A stretch of 64,000 nt of DNA from Strigamia acuminata. Lineage: Eukaryota > Arthropoda > Chilopoda > Geophilomorpha > Linotaeniidae. A model generated the notes under the pieces. It worked only from the letters and a program-made list of their open reading frames with translations. It ran no database searches and was not told where the DNA came from. Below, piece after piece: positions 49,801 through 58,288 of the stretch. The first letter of the stretch is position 1. Every line of letters begins with the position of its first letter. Both the position numbers and the translations under genes were made by a program. The stretch is from contig OX442314.1 in NCBI GenBank assembly GCA_949358305.1, positions 45,888,581 through 45,952,580 of the forward strand, written 5' to 3'.

Positions 49801-51766
49801 ACCCCAGCTGCGACGTTCGATCTCTTACCCAACTCTTCCATGTCTTGACGATACCACGGCGATGTCTGTACAGGGTTCTGACTTTGACGACGACCTTCTT
49901 GACGAAGCGGCCGCCTTGCCTATTCCCGCTCCGGGTACGCCTAATTTGGCCCCTTTACGTGCTCTTCATTGCCCTTGGAGTTTCATTGGCGGCGTTTCGC
50001 CCTTCAGCGGATGGAGGAGAGAGGAACATCTCCGGAAAGATCAAATCCCGGGAAAGATCAAGGTCGACGTTTATTATTATCCGGAACACGGTGTCCGCTT
50101 GCGGTCGCAGAACGATATCGCCGCTTATTGTTTCGCACATCGGCTACCGTATGACGAGTCTATTTTCTTTTTTGGCAATTTGGAACACCACATGCCCTAT
50201 GTTCCACCATCGCCTCATCGTGTCTTCATGTGTTTTCGGGAACCGGCCACATATGCCGAAGCAGTTAAATTGCCCGAAGCACCGAAATGGACCAAAGCAA
50301 TCGACGAGGAGCTTTCTACTTTCAAGAAGCGCGAGGTTTACAAAGAGGTTCCGCGTCCACCGGATAAGACAGTCCTAGGTTGCAAGTGGATTTTCAAGTT
50401 AAAATCTGACGCCACCGGGACAATTCATCGATACCGTGCCCGACTTGTCGCACAAGGTTTCCGCCAAACAATGGGCGTTGATTTCGATGAAGTTTTTAGT
50501 CCGGTAGTTAACTTCGTGCTCATCCGATTTTTCTTCTGTCTTCTAGTCGTCTTGTTAGGATGGAGGGATACTCATCTCGACGTAAAATGTGCCTACCTCT
50601 ACGGCGACCTCGACCACGAAATCTACATGCGGATTCCCGCCGGTGCCACATGCTCCTCGCCCGACAACGTCTGGTTGTTGACCAAGTCGCTTTACGGTCT
50701 TCATCAGTCGGGGCGCATGTGGTACCAAAAGCTCGATGAAACGTTAACCGGACTCGGATTCCAGAAATTTCCGGCTTGTAATTGCGTTTACGCATTTGGA
50801 CATTCGGCCATCATGTTAGTTTACGTTGACGACATCGTTTTATTTTACGCGTCGGAGAACATCCGAGACCGTATTCTTGCATTGATCACGAGCAAGTTCG
50901 AAATCGTCAACCTCGGCCCGATAACCAAGTTGCTCGGAGTGGAATTCGAGCGTCGTGACGGGAAAGTTTTCATGACTCAACGCAATTACATCGATAAACT
51001 CCTCAAAAAGTTTAATGTTTCGTCCGATGCACTCATTAAAGTGCCTGTTACACCGGGAACCACGCTCGTGAAAGGCTCGTTGGACAATCTTCCGGATTTC
51101 CCGTATCGGTCGCTCATCGGATCGTTACTTTTTCTCGCTTCTCGCACTCGTCCCGACATCTTATACTCGGTCATCGCTCTCTCTCAGTACAACAACTGCT
51201 ACGACCAAAGCCACATTAAGTGTTTGCTTCAAGTTCTTCGATATGTGGCCAATACGAGTGATTATTCCATCGAACTTTCGAAATGCGATTCGAGTCAACT
51301 GTGGGGTTGCACAGACGCCTCTTGGGCCTCCGACATCGCTACATCGAGATCATTCGGCGGATACATTGTCTACATCGGAAGTGTGCCCATTGGCTGGAGC
51401 TGCAAAAAACAGACCAGTGTTGCTTGCTCCACCATGGAAGCCGAGTTTGTGGCATTAGTCGAAATCGTCAAGGAATTATACTGGTTGGACAGTATTTATC
51501 AAGTATTTCCGCCTTTACGTCGATTATCGAAACCGATCATATTTTCCGATGCCCTCGCCTCGATTCAGTTCACGAACAACGACATCGAGAACTCGAAAAC
51601 GAAACATATTCGAGTAAAATTTCACTGGCTTCGTGAGTGGCATATTGCCGGATGTTTCGAACTCCGCAAGATTCCGGGTGAGATAAATGTATCCGACATT
51701 TTCACCAAGTGGCTCAGTTCAGAGCGCCTCCGGAATTTATTATCACGCATTTTCGTCTCGAAGTAG
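46859..51766 (+). CDS. gag-pol: Copia Gag-Pol polyprotein with MBD/TAM-like insertion between integrase and RT
   Basis: 1635 aa from ATG 46859; an upstream in-frame ATG at 46793 is less likely because Gag similarity starts at MQKASEATSG. Order: Gag (NYEQWQRTVKMLLKSEGLW), zinc knuckle at 230 (CFNCDQMGHYANKC), protease Asp at 318 in VDCGATDH (Cys where DSGA has Ser), a Pro/Ser-rich linker with EEDFPALP, integrase zinc finger (HSRLGHLHT ... CNTC), core D633, D696, E732 (D-35-E). An insertion at about 1051-1107 (GWRREEHLRK, KVDVYYYPEHGVRLRS, DIAAYC, SIFFFG) matches the methyl-CpG-binding/TAM fold. RT follows with YVDD at 1322, then RNase H (CTDASWASD, CSTMEAEF). No stop or frameshift. The MBD could tether the pre-integration complex or sense methylated DNA. 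Confidence 0.95.
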   Translation: MQKASEATSGRVPVLTTGNYEQWQRTVKMLLKSEGLWHHVTEDGEEDFLKTADDKGKRKYQRRKERALGTIYCLVSEAKQSALDGCETPKEQWDMLAKIYAPSSLARQAAMRRQFLQLKLEPNEEMPDFLGRVDLMVRQLKDIGEDILPRHQAYQYLDFLPADYDQATFSIYHWPLANFTPAKVSEQLLSEYLRLKSKSDHNTKKTSAFAADNRNRSQSRNPRPLSKIRCFNCDQMGHYANKCPLPRRQLKEQQPAAALQGRSRSKNRRRKGTNSQQPGGQSREISRPRRDAAYLLSAPPVVTAPTVHFLQSHEWIVDCGATDHVSHVQAWFTNFVSVVPFNIELGQGSSKVTGKGDVPVKSLIDGCECTVMLRDVLFAPDFGANLISVSRIDKCGHHIHIHNSELHTYETDIKLSVLRAKQKSGLYFVDGLISPFAAPTNVSSPPPVSSLPPTPTPTTLVTKEEDFPALPKSSNKAKTKSADNMTDFRLPVSSNTLLVPSLFPTSPAPIPGSQPQQIRMYSNALTSPLPVAKSNATPPPPVAKSNATSPLKPVTTSVNVADATGLWHSRLGHLHTKAMRTLAANSQVYGLDPAAVRQELSCNTCRVAKSTRASHKPISAPSTTKPLELLHMDVWGPSRLPSIGGANFAFTIIDDATRYAWLFPIARKSDVFATFKDFVSRVERIADCRIKTIRTDRGGEFISRDFDRYLADKGIVAQRTNPASPQMNGVAERLNRTMGDYLRSVRSETGFPHTLWAELAVTFVYIKNRSPHSKLNDEIPYILWRQRALSVRHFRKIGSKCWVHFTAPGRNKLDPRAWEGFLVGYASGTRGYRVLNPATNTVTETVHVQIDERQNFKRSPFYVPDPDDNAPPMEEPARGHTPSRVTLHDNFPTQPWPRRRRDSDNDSSAGSSDDDGIISRAQSVASTAPSFASFAPSAAASVPLDGEAIPDGSVTAADDSVTAATVAGHGQFSPTIRSTRLPQLRRSISYPTLPCLDDTTAMSVQGSDFDDDLLDEAAALPIPAPGTPNLAPLRALHCPWSFIGGVSPFSGWRREEHLRKDQIPGKIKVDVYYYPEHGVRLRSQNDIAAYCFAHRLPYDESIFFFGNLEHHMPYVPPSPHRVFMCFREPATYAEAVKLPEAPKWTKAIDEELSTFKKREVYKEVPRPPDKTVLGCKWIFKLKSDATGTIHRYRARLVAQGFRQTMGVDFDEVFSPVVNFVLIRFFFCLLVVLLGWRDTHLDVKCAYLYGDLDHEIYMRIPAGATCSSPDNVWLLTKSLYGLHQSGRMWYQKLDETLTGLGFQKFPACNCVYAFGHSAIMLVYVDDIVLFYASENIRDRILALITSKFEIVNLGPITKLLGVEFERRDGKVFMTQRNYIDKLLKKFNVSSDALIKVPVTPGTTLVKGSLDNLPDFPYRSLIGSLLFLASRTRPDILYSVIALSQYNNCYDQSHIKCLLQVLRYVANTSDYSIELSKCDSSQLWGCTDASWASDIATSRSFGGYIVYIGSVPIGWSCKKQTSVACSTMEAEFVALVEIVKELYWLDSIYQVFPPLRRLSKPIIFSDALASIQFTNNDIENSKTKHIRVKFHWLREWHIAGCFELRKIPGEINVSDIFTKWLSSERLRNLLSRIFVSK

Positions 51767-51812
51767 CTTTTTCGATTATTCAACACCGACATTTTACATC
51801 GAAGGAGGGAAT
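51767..51812 (+). promoter_or_regulatory. 3' UTR and polypurine tract of the copia element
   Basis: The purine run GAAGGAGGGAA at 51801-51811 abuts the 3' LTR. Confidence 0.85.
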
Positions 51813-52369
51813 TGTTGGACTTTGGAACCGCTTTTCACCTAATTAAATCGTTTTTCGATGTGAAATGGCTTTAAAATGTTCATTTTATCATTTATCGGTA
51901 ATTGTTTCCATTTTCCTGGGTTATTCAGTGTTTATTTAGTGTTTTCATGCTTGTTTGTAAAGAGAATGCATGATACCGGGTTAAATGTACTCAATACATT
52001 AGGTTTCATGCATCCTCTATCTTGTTCTTATGTTTTTCATTATTATTGTTTATAATATCGGCCACCAGATGTCTCTGGCACATTGCAAATGGCCGCGCAC
52101 ACAGCCAGTGTGTTTCTCTATGTTTTCCAATGGTTTTTGGATCAATTATGTAAGTTTTCTCGAATTAAAGTGTATTTTGTTAATTATCAGTATTAGTTTA
52201 TGTGCCACACGTCTTTATAAGTGTGGTACACGCGTTTTCTGGCCCAATACAGACCCGAACTCGCGTTTACGCATCACGGCAATTTTTCCAGCTCATGCAT
52301 TGCCGTGAGCACGTTATTTTCACGCTTCCAGCACGATTTATCGTGCATTTATTGCGCCACAGCGCTACA
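51813..52369 (+). repeat. 3' LTR of the MBD-bearing copia element
   Basis: 557 bp, matching 45581-46137 with one seen mismatch. Followed by GAAAC. Confidence 0.95.
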
Positions 52370-53126
52370 GAAACATGGGCGGAGTCCGAACGCCGGTGCG
52401 GGTTCTACGTAACTTTCCTAGCACATAATTGCCTTCCCACCACTCCAGTAAGCCACCAGCCTCTGGACCAAACAATGGTTTCAGTAAAGCGTATGCGTCA
52501 GGAATATCGCGTACAGGCAGGAATGACAAGGCGGGCAATTGTCTAACCAGAATATTAAACTCCTTATCTGCCAAGTACTGAGTTTGCAAGTGCTCGCTTT
52601 GAACATGGCGGTACACACTTTGAGCTAAGTGGAAATAGCAGCCATGCAAAATTGTGTCTGGGAACACCTCTTTGGCTGCATTGAGAGCTCCGACCTCAAA
52701 GTCACTGATGAAATACTCTGGGTCTAACTCCTCGTCAAACAATTCACGAATAAGGCTTTTCACCTTCTGAAAGAGTAGTATGTAGCTAGCCTTGGTCTTA
52801 TTTTCCATGAGACAATACACCGCAGGTAAGCAGCATCATTTTTGAGCCACAAGCAGTCTCCATCATGTCATAAACGAACTGTTGACCATCAAACGTAGAA
52901 GTAAATGGCTCTAACGCAGCCCATTGCAAATCAGACAACTTTAGTGGTTCTGTTGGCAATTCCTTGCGACGCGAGCGCTTGACAGCTTGTGTCAAGGCAT
53001 CTCGGCTTGGCAAACTCTGCTTAACTTCCTTCTCCTCTGGTTCTAATGTTGCGACAATAATTTGCCTAGGCTTCTCATTGGTTAGTATAGCACGGTCTTT
53101 TAGAGCCTGCGTCACTCTTATCACAC
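52370..53126 (-). pseudogene. Mutator-like (MULE) transposase, N-terminal and catalytic part
   Basis: Minus strand. From 53124: KDRAILTNEKPRQIIVATLE, LPSRDALTQAVKRSRRKELP, STFDGQQFVYD. Then, in another frame from about 52820: VYCLMENKTKASYILLFQKVK, ISDFEVGALNAAKEVFPD, HGCYFHLAQSVYRHVQ. The last motifs are the MULE transposase core (conserved Asp in SDFE, C..H in GCYFH). About 50 residues expected between the two parts, including the first catalytic Asp, are missing at the frame change near 52820, so it was inactive or deleted. It continues at 45580 beyond the copia element. Confidence 0.85.
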
Positions 53127-53940
53127 TAAGCGACGTCGAGCTCTAGCGGATGAATTCCCAATGTTTTTCGGTTAATTTTGATAAATAAATTCTAGATTTT
53201 TTGGATAAATTTTGACCAAATTCTTAATTCTTAACCTAACATAACCTCTATACCAAACTGAAATTTCTCGCAAGATCTGCATACGATTTGCATAAAAAGT
53301 GGCCACAATGTGCAGCTGGATGACCTGTTTCATCTCCACTTTCAAAATTATTGGTATCTTGTTTACTTGGAGAAATTAGATAAAGTAATAAGAGTTGGCC
53401 AGCAAAAAAAGAAACTGGTAGCGTTTTATCTTTAATCAATTTGTATCTAATTTTATTAATGTTATTTCGTTTTATTTACTCAGACAATGTGCCACCCGCA
53501 AACCAACCTGGCCAGTCATCGGCGTCGTCCTCACTGCTATCAACAAACGCTGTTTCAACTTTGTCAGAACTGAAGAAAATGAAGATGGAAGTTTTTTGGA
53601 GGAATTTGCTAGAACAAACGAAACGTGAAGACGAACCAACTAATTTCGTGAACGTGTAAGAGGGCAAGAGTCACCAGAAGGCCAGGAAGAGGGTTGGTAC
53701 ATGTCATGCCAATTATAGTTATTATTTTTTTTTATAAAAGAGAATAAAATATTAAAAACTTTGGCATTGACATGACAAGTCTTATTTTATAATGTCAAAA
53801 CTGTTGCAGAGTCAAGAAATGGATGGTCTGTGTCTGTTTTACGTGCATTGCAAGACCCACTTGAAAATTGAAATACCCTAAATATGCATAGATATATTAC
53901 AATATATGGAATGCAGTCTTGCAGGTACTCTTATGCAGGC
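53127..53940 (+). repeat. Repeated block copy C, left part, with an exon-like reading
   Basis: Matches 18488-18876 and 19329-19660 without the minisatellite insertion of copy B. After the acceptor TTTACTCAG (ending 53483) an exon reads NVPPANQPGQSSASSSLL ... VFWRNLLEQTKREDEPTNFVNV, stop at 53657-53659. Its 5' partner exon is unknown. Confidence 0.65.
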
Positions 53941-54541
53941 TGTGAGTGTTTGGGCGGACGCCACGTGGTCGGGGGAGAGCCACAGGACGCTGGACACAAC
54001 ACACACGATAAATTACACTTCCGAAATACACAAGAGACACAAGTTTAGTTTAAGGTAAGCTTTATTATGTCTAGGGGTATGATGTGGTGTCTCTACAGTG
54101 CATTTCCCAATGCGATGGCTGAGGAACAGCCATCCCTAACAAGACCGCGTGGCACGGCGGCCATTGGCCGAATGACACGCGTGGTCTAAATACTGTTCGG
54201 CCGCGTCGTCGCTACGTTCACGGAGAACGCAGGACGGGCGCGGGGAACATGGACTATCAAGTCCCGGTGGGCGACAGAGTCGCCAAACCAATCGGATTCG
54301 TCATATTCGCCAGTGTGGAAGAGCGATCGTGGAAGCGACCGTTCGCCACGCTGGTTGCAAGAGAACTCTTTTGGGCCTTCTGCGGGGCCCACCACTTCCG
54401 GAAGGGCACTTTCGGTTCCCAATTGGCTGGACCAACGACCATCAGCTCCACCTGGTGCGGGGAACCGCGCCAGGTGCGCGAGAGCCGTGGAAGCGCCGTG
54501 TGTTGCAGGTAAGTGAACGGACTGATCGGGCAGCCGGTCAC
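53941..54541. mobile_element. Solo LTR, 601 bp
   Basis: Begins TGTGAG and ends GTCACA, with TGTGA/TCACA inverted ends. It is flanked by the 4-bp duplication AGGC (53937-53940 and 54542-54545). The uninterrupted target is seen in copy B near 19670 (ATGCAGGCTTACAAC), which confirms the boundaries. GC-rich compared with its surroundings. The family (gypsy or BEL) cannot be told from an LTR alone. Confidence 0.9.
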
Positions 54542-55924
54542 AAGGCTTACAATACCAAATTTTATGCACAAAATTTCGACTCATTTAATAGAACGCAGTC
54601 TTGCAGAAGCCAAATCATTGGTCAAATTAAGGCACAAAATCCATAAAAATTAAAGCAAGAGTTATCAAGTTATCAGAGAGATTGAGATTGGAAAAGAACA
54701 TGGAAACTTCAAACCAGTAGTTTCAAGAATTGGAACAAAAATAAGAATCCAAATTCCAATACCAGAGCTCTTATTCAGTACCACTGGAACGACGGCCAGG
54801 GTCCAGGGGCAACCACGAGGAGGTAGAGAGTTGGATTTGCTGCCCCCAAATACATTTTTTTAAAAATGAGAAAACGAGAGAAAAACGAAAAATAGGATCG
54901 AAATTGATCGAGCAAGACGCAAAATAGGAAGTCGGAAAGCATGGAGTCATTTCAACCAACAAAGCCTGCTCCTCTCACAAGTTGTATCCACTTTCTTTTA
55001 AAAAAAAAAGGACAGTTTTCAATACTCGAGGATCAAAAATAAAATGGTTTCTGGAGACAAATTTCAGATGCAGTTTAAAACCTTTTTAAAAACCTGTGTT
55101 GTGCTAAAACGTGCATTTAGACCCGAATAACAAATAGAGTTATTTTCTGAGCCTATTGAAATTCCCAGCCTACACATTAACAAATATTTCATTCCGAATT
55201 AAGATTAAGCCTAAAATGGAATCCAAATACACCGATACGTGTAGCCAAGAAATATTAACCAAAATTCAAACCATCGACTCAAAATCCAACCTGAATCCAG
55301 CTCCTGGGTCATTCATCGAAATAATTCTCCATGAATACGATCGAAAAACAAATAGAAATTGCGAATTGCGAAAATGCACGAACCCGATAGAAAACAACGG
55401 CTGAAAGCGCGAAATGGAATGAAAACAACACAAAACACGTCACTGTTGCTATGCCGACGGAAAGCATCACTATTGGCTGAAAATTACGTAAGTTAATAAC
55501 GGTTGTTCCTACCAGAGCGCGCTGCAAAAACTCAGTGAGGGAATTTTGAATTTCGACATTGATATAAACAACACAATTTGAATAAAAATGTAAGACATCT
55601 TCCGTTGAAATTCCAAAGTTACGTTCTGAATCTGAATCTGCGAGATTATACAATAACTCCCCTTTTGCAGACTTTCTTTTCGCGATGTCACCGGAATTTG
55701 GCACTCTCGTGTGCGGTTCCTCGTAGTTTCTAAACGACACGGGTGTTTTTCGACGTTTTTCAACGATTTTTCACGTTATTTCGACATAAATCAACGGTAC
55801 ACACTTAGAGTGTGCAAAGAGGGATTTTGCGAGTTGTTTTCCTTCGTTTTCAGCGTTTTTCAGCATTTATTTCGCCTTCTTAAGTGTTGGAGTGGGTCCC
55901 ATCGTATCATTAGTCTTTCTCGGT
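54542..55924 (+). repeat. Repeated block copy C, right part
   Basis: Matches 19670-20960. The minus-strand reading EPHTRVPNSGDIAKRKSAKGELLYNLADSDSER is kept at 55309-55740. The plus-strand short reading MESKYTDTCSQE ... NPIENN recurs at 55215. Confidence 0.65.
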
Positions 55925-56560
55925 CATCCGGGAGATGAATACTGTTTCATCATTAGATGGAAAACACCAACGAAACAAAACAATATTTTGCAAGGCTGTT
56001 AATAATTTAATTTCAGTTGGTGTGAATAAAACTGTAGATCAAGACAGAACAAAGTAAGCAAGCATTTTTTTACATACTTAAGATTTTTTTTTAACTTGAA
56101 CCCATGAGCAATGTAACAGCTTATGATGAAATAGAGTTAATACAGTCAATGGAAGAGCCTTTTCAAGAACATCCACAAACCATGAGTGCCCCCATCATCA
56201 TCATCAGCAGTAGCACCAGACCAAATCCAAGACCAAACTTCAAGCACCTCTCTCCCATCGGACATTCCAGTAACATCTAAACGTATTTCATTTGTTTACA
56301 ATTTTAGTTATTTAATTATAGCTATATTACTTAATTAAAACACCGTCAAGAACGATGCAGCAGCGCCAAAAAATTAAACAACAGAGTTGCTGATTTACTT
56401 GAGAGACAAATCAAATGAATTTGGATCGGGAAGAAAACAAAAAAGAAATTAAAGAGCAGAGAGACTGGGAGCAGAAAATGCAAGGCTTTTAAACTTGTAT
56501 GTCAAGTATTGCCCAAATGTTTGTGGCAAACAATCAGCCAATGCCATTTATGGTGTGAAA
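55925..56560 (+). pseudogene. Myb/SANT-like protein relic, second copy
   Basis: Bases 55925-56095 match 16130-16310, with traces of the SANT-like motif (ISVGVNKTVDQDRTK). Downstream, separate readings look like the rest of such a gene: YDEIELIQSMEEPFQEH (about 56130) and NLDREENKKEIKEQRDWEQKM (about 56415), the Glu/Lys-rich coiled coil typical of the C-terminus. Frames are broken. Confidence 0.5.
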
Positions 56561-56589
56561 GCAATTATTTACCTTCACATTAGCTTTGA

Positions 56590-56880
56590 ATGTGGTTTTA
56601 CAACAACAGAAAATGTAAATGCCGCAATCATATGGGACTACAGACTTACAATACAACAGAAAATGTAAATGTCGCAGTTATTTCGAGCGACAAAACGAAC
56701 GACATTTCGAGCTATTTTGTGTTCTGTGGAAGCGAGATTCATACGTGCGGAAAGATGAGCGATCATACAGACGAGGAGGTCGAAATCATGGCGCACAACG
56801 ACGAAATGGAATGGGAATGGGATGAAATGAAATGGGAATGGGACCAAATGGAATGGGAGTGGAATGGGACCAAATAAAAT
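56590..56880 (+). repeat. Internal short duplication and GAATGG-type microsatellite
   Basis: CAACAGAAAATGTAAATG is duplicated at 56605 and 56654. 56795-56880 is a run of GAATGGGAATGGGA-like units. The open readings across it (EWEWDEMKWEW) are repeat by-products. Confidence 0.6.
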
Positions 56881-56899
56881 AGAACGAAATGGAATACCG

Positions 56900-57045
56900 T
56901 GAATATTGAAAAACAAACCAAAATTAGGAATGGACCAGAGCTCTGTTTTGGTTCCACTGTGAGCAATCAAGTCATCAGTTTCTCCAGGGGTGACCACGAG
57001 GAGGTACAGAGTTGGATTTTACACCCCCAATAAACCATGACAAAC
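56900..57045 (+). repeat. Fragment D of the repeated block
   Basis: The segment with GACCACGAGGAGGTA and GAGTTGGATTTT recalls 12620-12680, 19910-19970 and 54790-54860. All four end in a CCCCCAA stretch. Confidence 0.6.
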
Positions 57046-58198
57046 ATTTCGGTGTTCCGTCTTTCAAATTTCTTCAAATTTCTTCAAAACGGACGATAAT
57101 CTGAAAAAACATAATCAAAGTGATTAAAAAACATGAATACTCATAGATGCACATCGAAATAAGTCACCATATTTGTGGATCGAAACAAAGGGATGGTCAC
57201 TCGAGTTGAAATTTGATCGCAAATCACGAGTACGAACAAAGAAAAATGGTAAAGTTCATTTAAATCATTTTGTTCTTACAAGTTAGATCAATGGTCAAAT
57301 ATTACACAAAATGTCAAAATTAAGCTAAACAATTCATTAACCAACTAAATAATATCCGTAACCAAACCTTAAAATCAAATCCTAACCGAATTTTCCGGAG
57401 CGCGGACAACGTAGAACGAGGAACGTGAAACTGACTACGGGGATCACAAACCTAAAAACAAAATTAATTACTCGCGGTAGAAAGAATCTTTAAGGCCGTG
57501 GCTAGATAGACAGAACCATTCTCACACTAGAAACATATCCTCGCTCATGATTGGCTACACACGAAATGGCGGCAATTTCAAACATTCTCACTCAATGAAT
57601 TTGAAACAAAACTTTATAACTGATAATAATATAATTTGTTCATAACAACAATAATAATTTAATTTATGGACATTATAACATTAATGTGTGAATCACATTC
57701 CCCGAAGTATGAAAACATTACAAAATTACATGCTCGTTGTCATCAATGTTGTTTGTTTTTAGTAAAAATAAAAAGATAACCATTTCATATTGAATAATAA
57801 ATAGTTAATTTTAGTTAATATAATTCACCCATGAGTAGAGTTAATTACACACCAATATGTGTATGAACCAGTTGAAGAAGATGTATTCACAAATCTCCAC
57901 GACGAACTAAATGGAGCTTTATCTATACTCCGCCGAAGAAAACGGTAAAAGAAAAAATAGAAACAATGTAAAACGTCGCCGTAGCAACCGCCGCTTGTTG
58001 TCGCCAGTTGTGTCAAAGAAATGCGGTTAGGCTTAACTTACGGATTGCGGATAGGCTAAATTTACGGATGCGTTTGTCGCCTAACGGTGTTTCAAGAGTG
58101 CAAAGATGTGTCCCAGCGAGCAGTGCCGAGAATTAACAATTGTTTTTGTGTTTTTCCTGCCGAAATTGTAGGTTCATTTCGCAGAAACAGAGTCTGAT
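57046..58198. promoter_or_regulatory. Intergenic region and promoter of the MOSPD-like gene
   Basis: AT-rich to about 57930, then base composition rises and short paired motifs appear: GTAGCAACCGCCGC near 57983, ACTTACGGATTGCGGATAGG and ATTTACGGATGCG near 58035-58065. This is a likely core promoter/5' UTR region. No TATA box is evident. No gene is seen before it. Confidence 0.4.
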
Positions 58199-58257
58199 GT
58201 GAGTTTGGCGAGTTGAGTCATTCGGTTCGTTGTTGAATTTGATTTAAATGTTCGCAG
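58199..58257 (+). other. Probable 5' UTR intron of the MOSPD-like gene
   Basis: Donor GTGAGT at 58199 and acceptor TTCGCAG ending at 58257; 59 bp, the same size as the coding introns that follow. Confidence 0.6.
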
Positions 58258-58261
58258 GTCG

Positions 58262-58288
58262 ATGTGCCAGCTTCACCCGCAGCCATGA
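58262..58288 (+). promoter_or_regulatory. Upstream ORF whose stop overlaps the MOSPD-like start codon (ATGA)
   Basis: ATG TGC CAG CTT CAC CCG CAG CCA TGA: eight codons. The TGA at 58286-58288 overlaps the main ATG at 58285. This arrangement fits termination-reinitiation or repression of the main ORF. Confidence 0.6.

Larger units (their letters stand above)
45581..52369 (+). mobile_element. Complete Ty1/copia retrotransposon (6789 bp) carrying an MBD/TAM-like domain
   Basis: The LTRs 45581-46137 and 51813-52369 are both 557 bp, start TGTTGG and end GCTACA. I saw one mismatch (A 46131, C 52363). Target-site duplication GAAAC at 45576-45580 and 52370-52374. Primer-binding site TGGTAGCAGAGG at 46140 matches the 3' end of animal initiator tRNA-Met. 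Polypurine tract GAAGGAGGGAA at 51801. The single ORF is intact, so it is young and possibly active. It split a MULE transposase gene. Confidence 0.96.
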
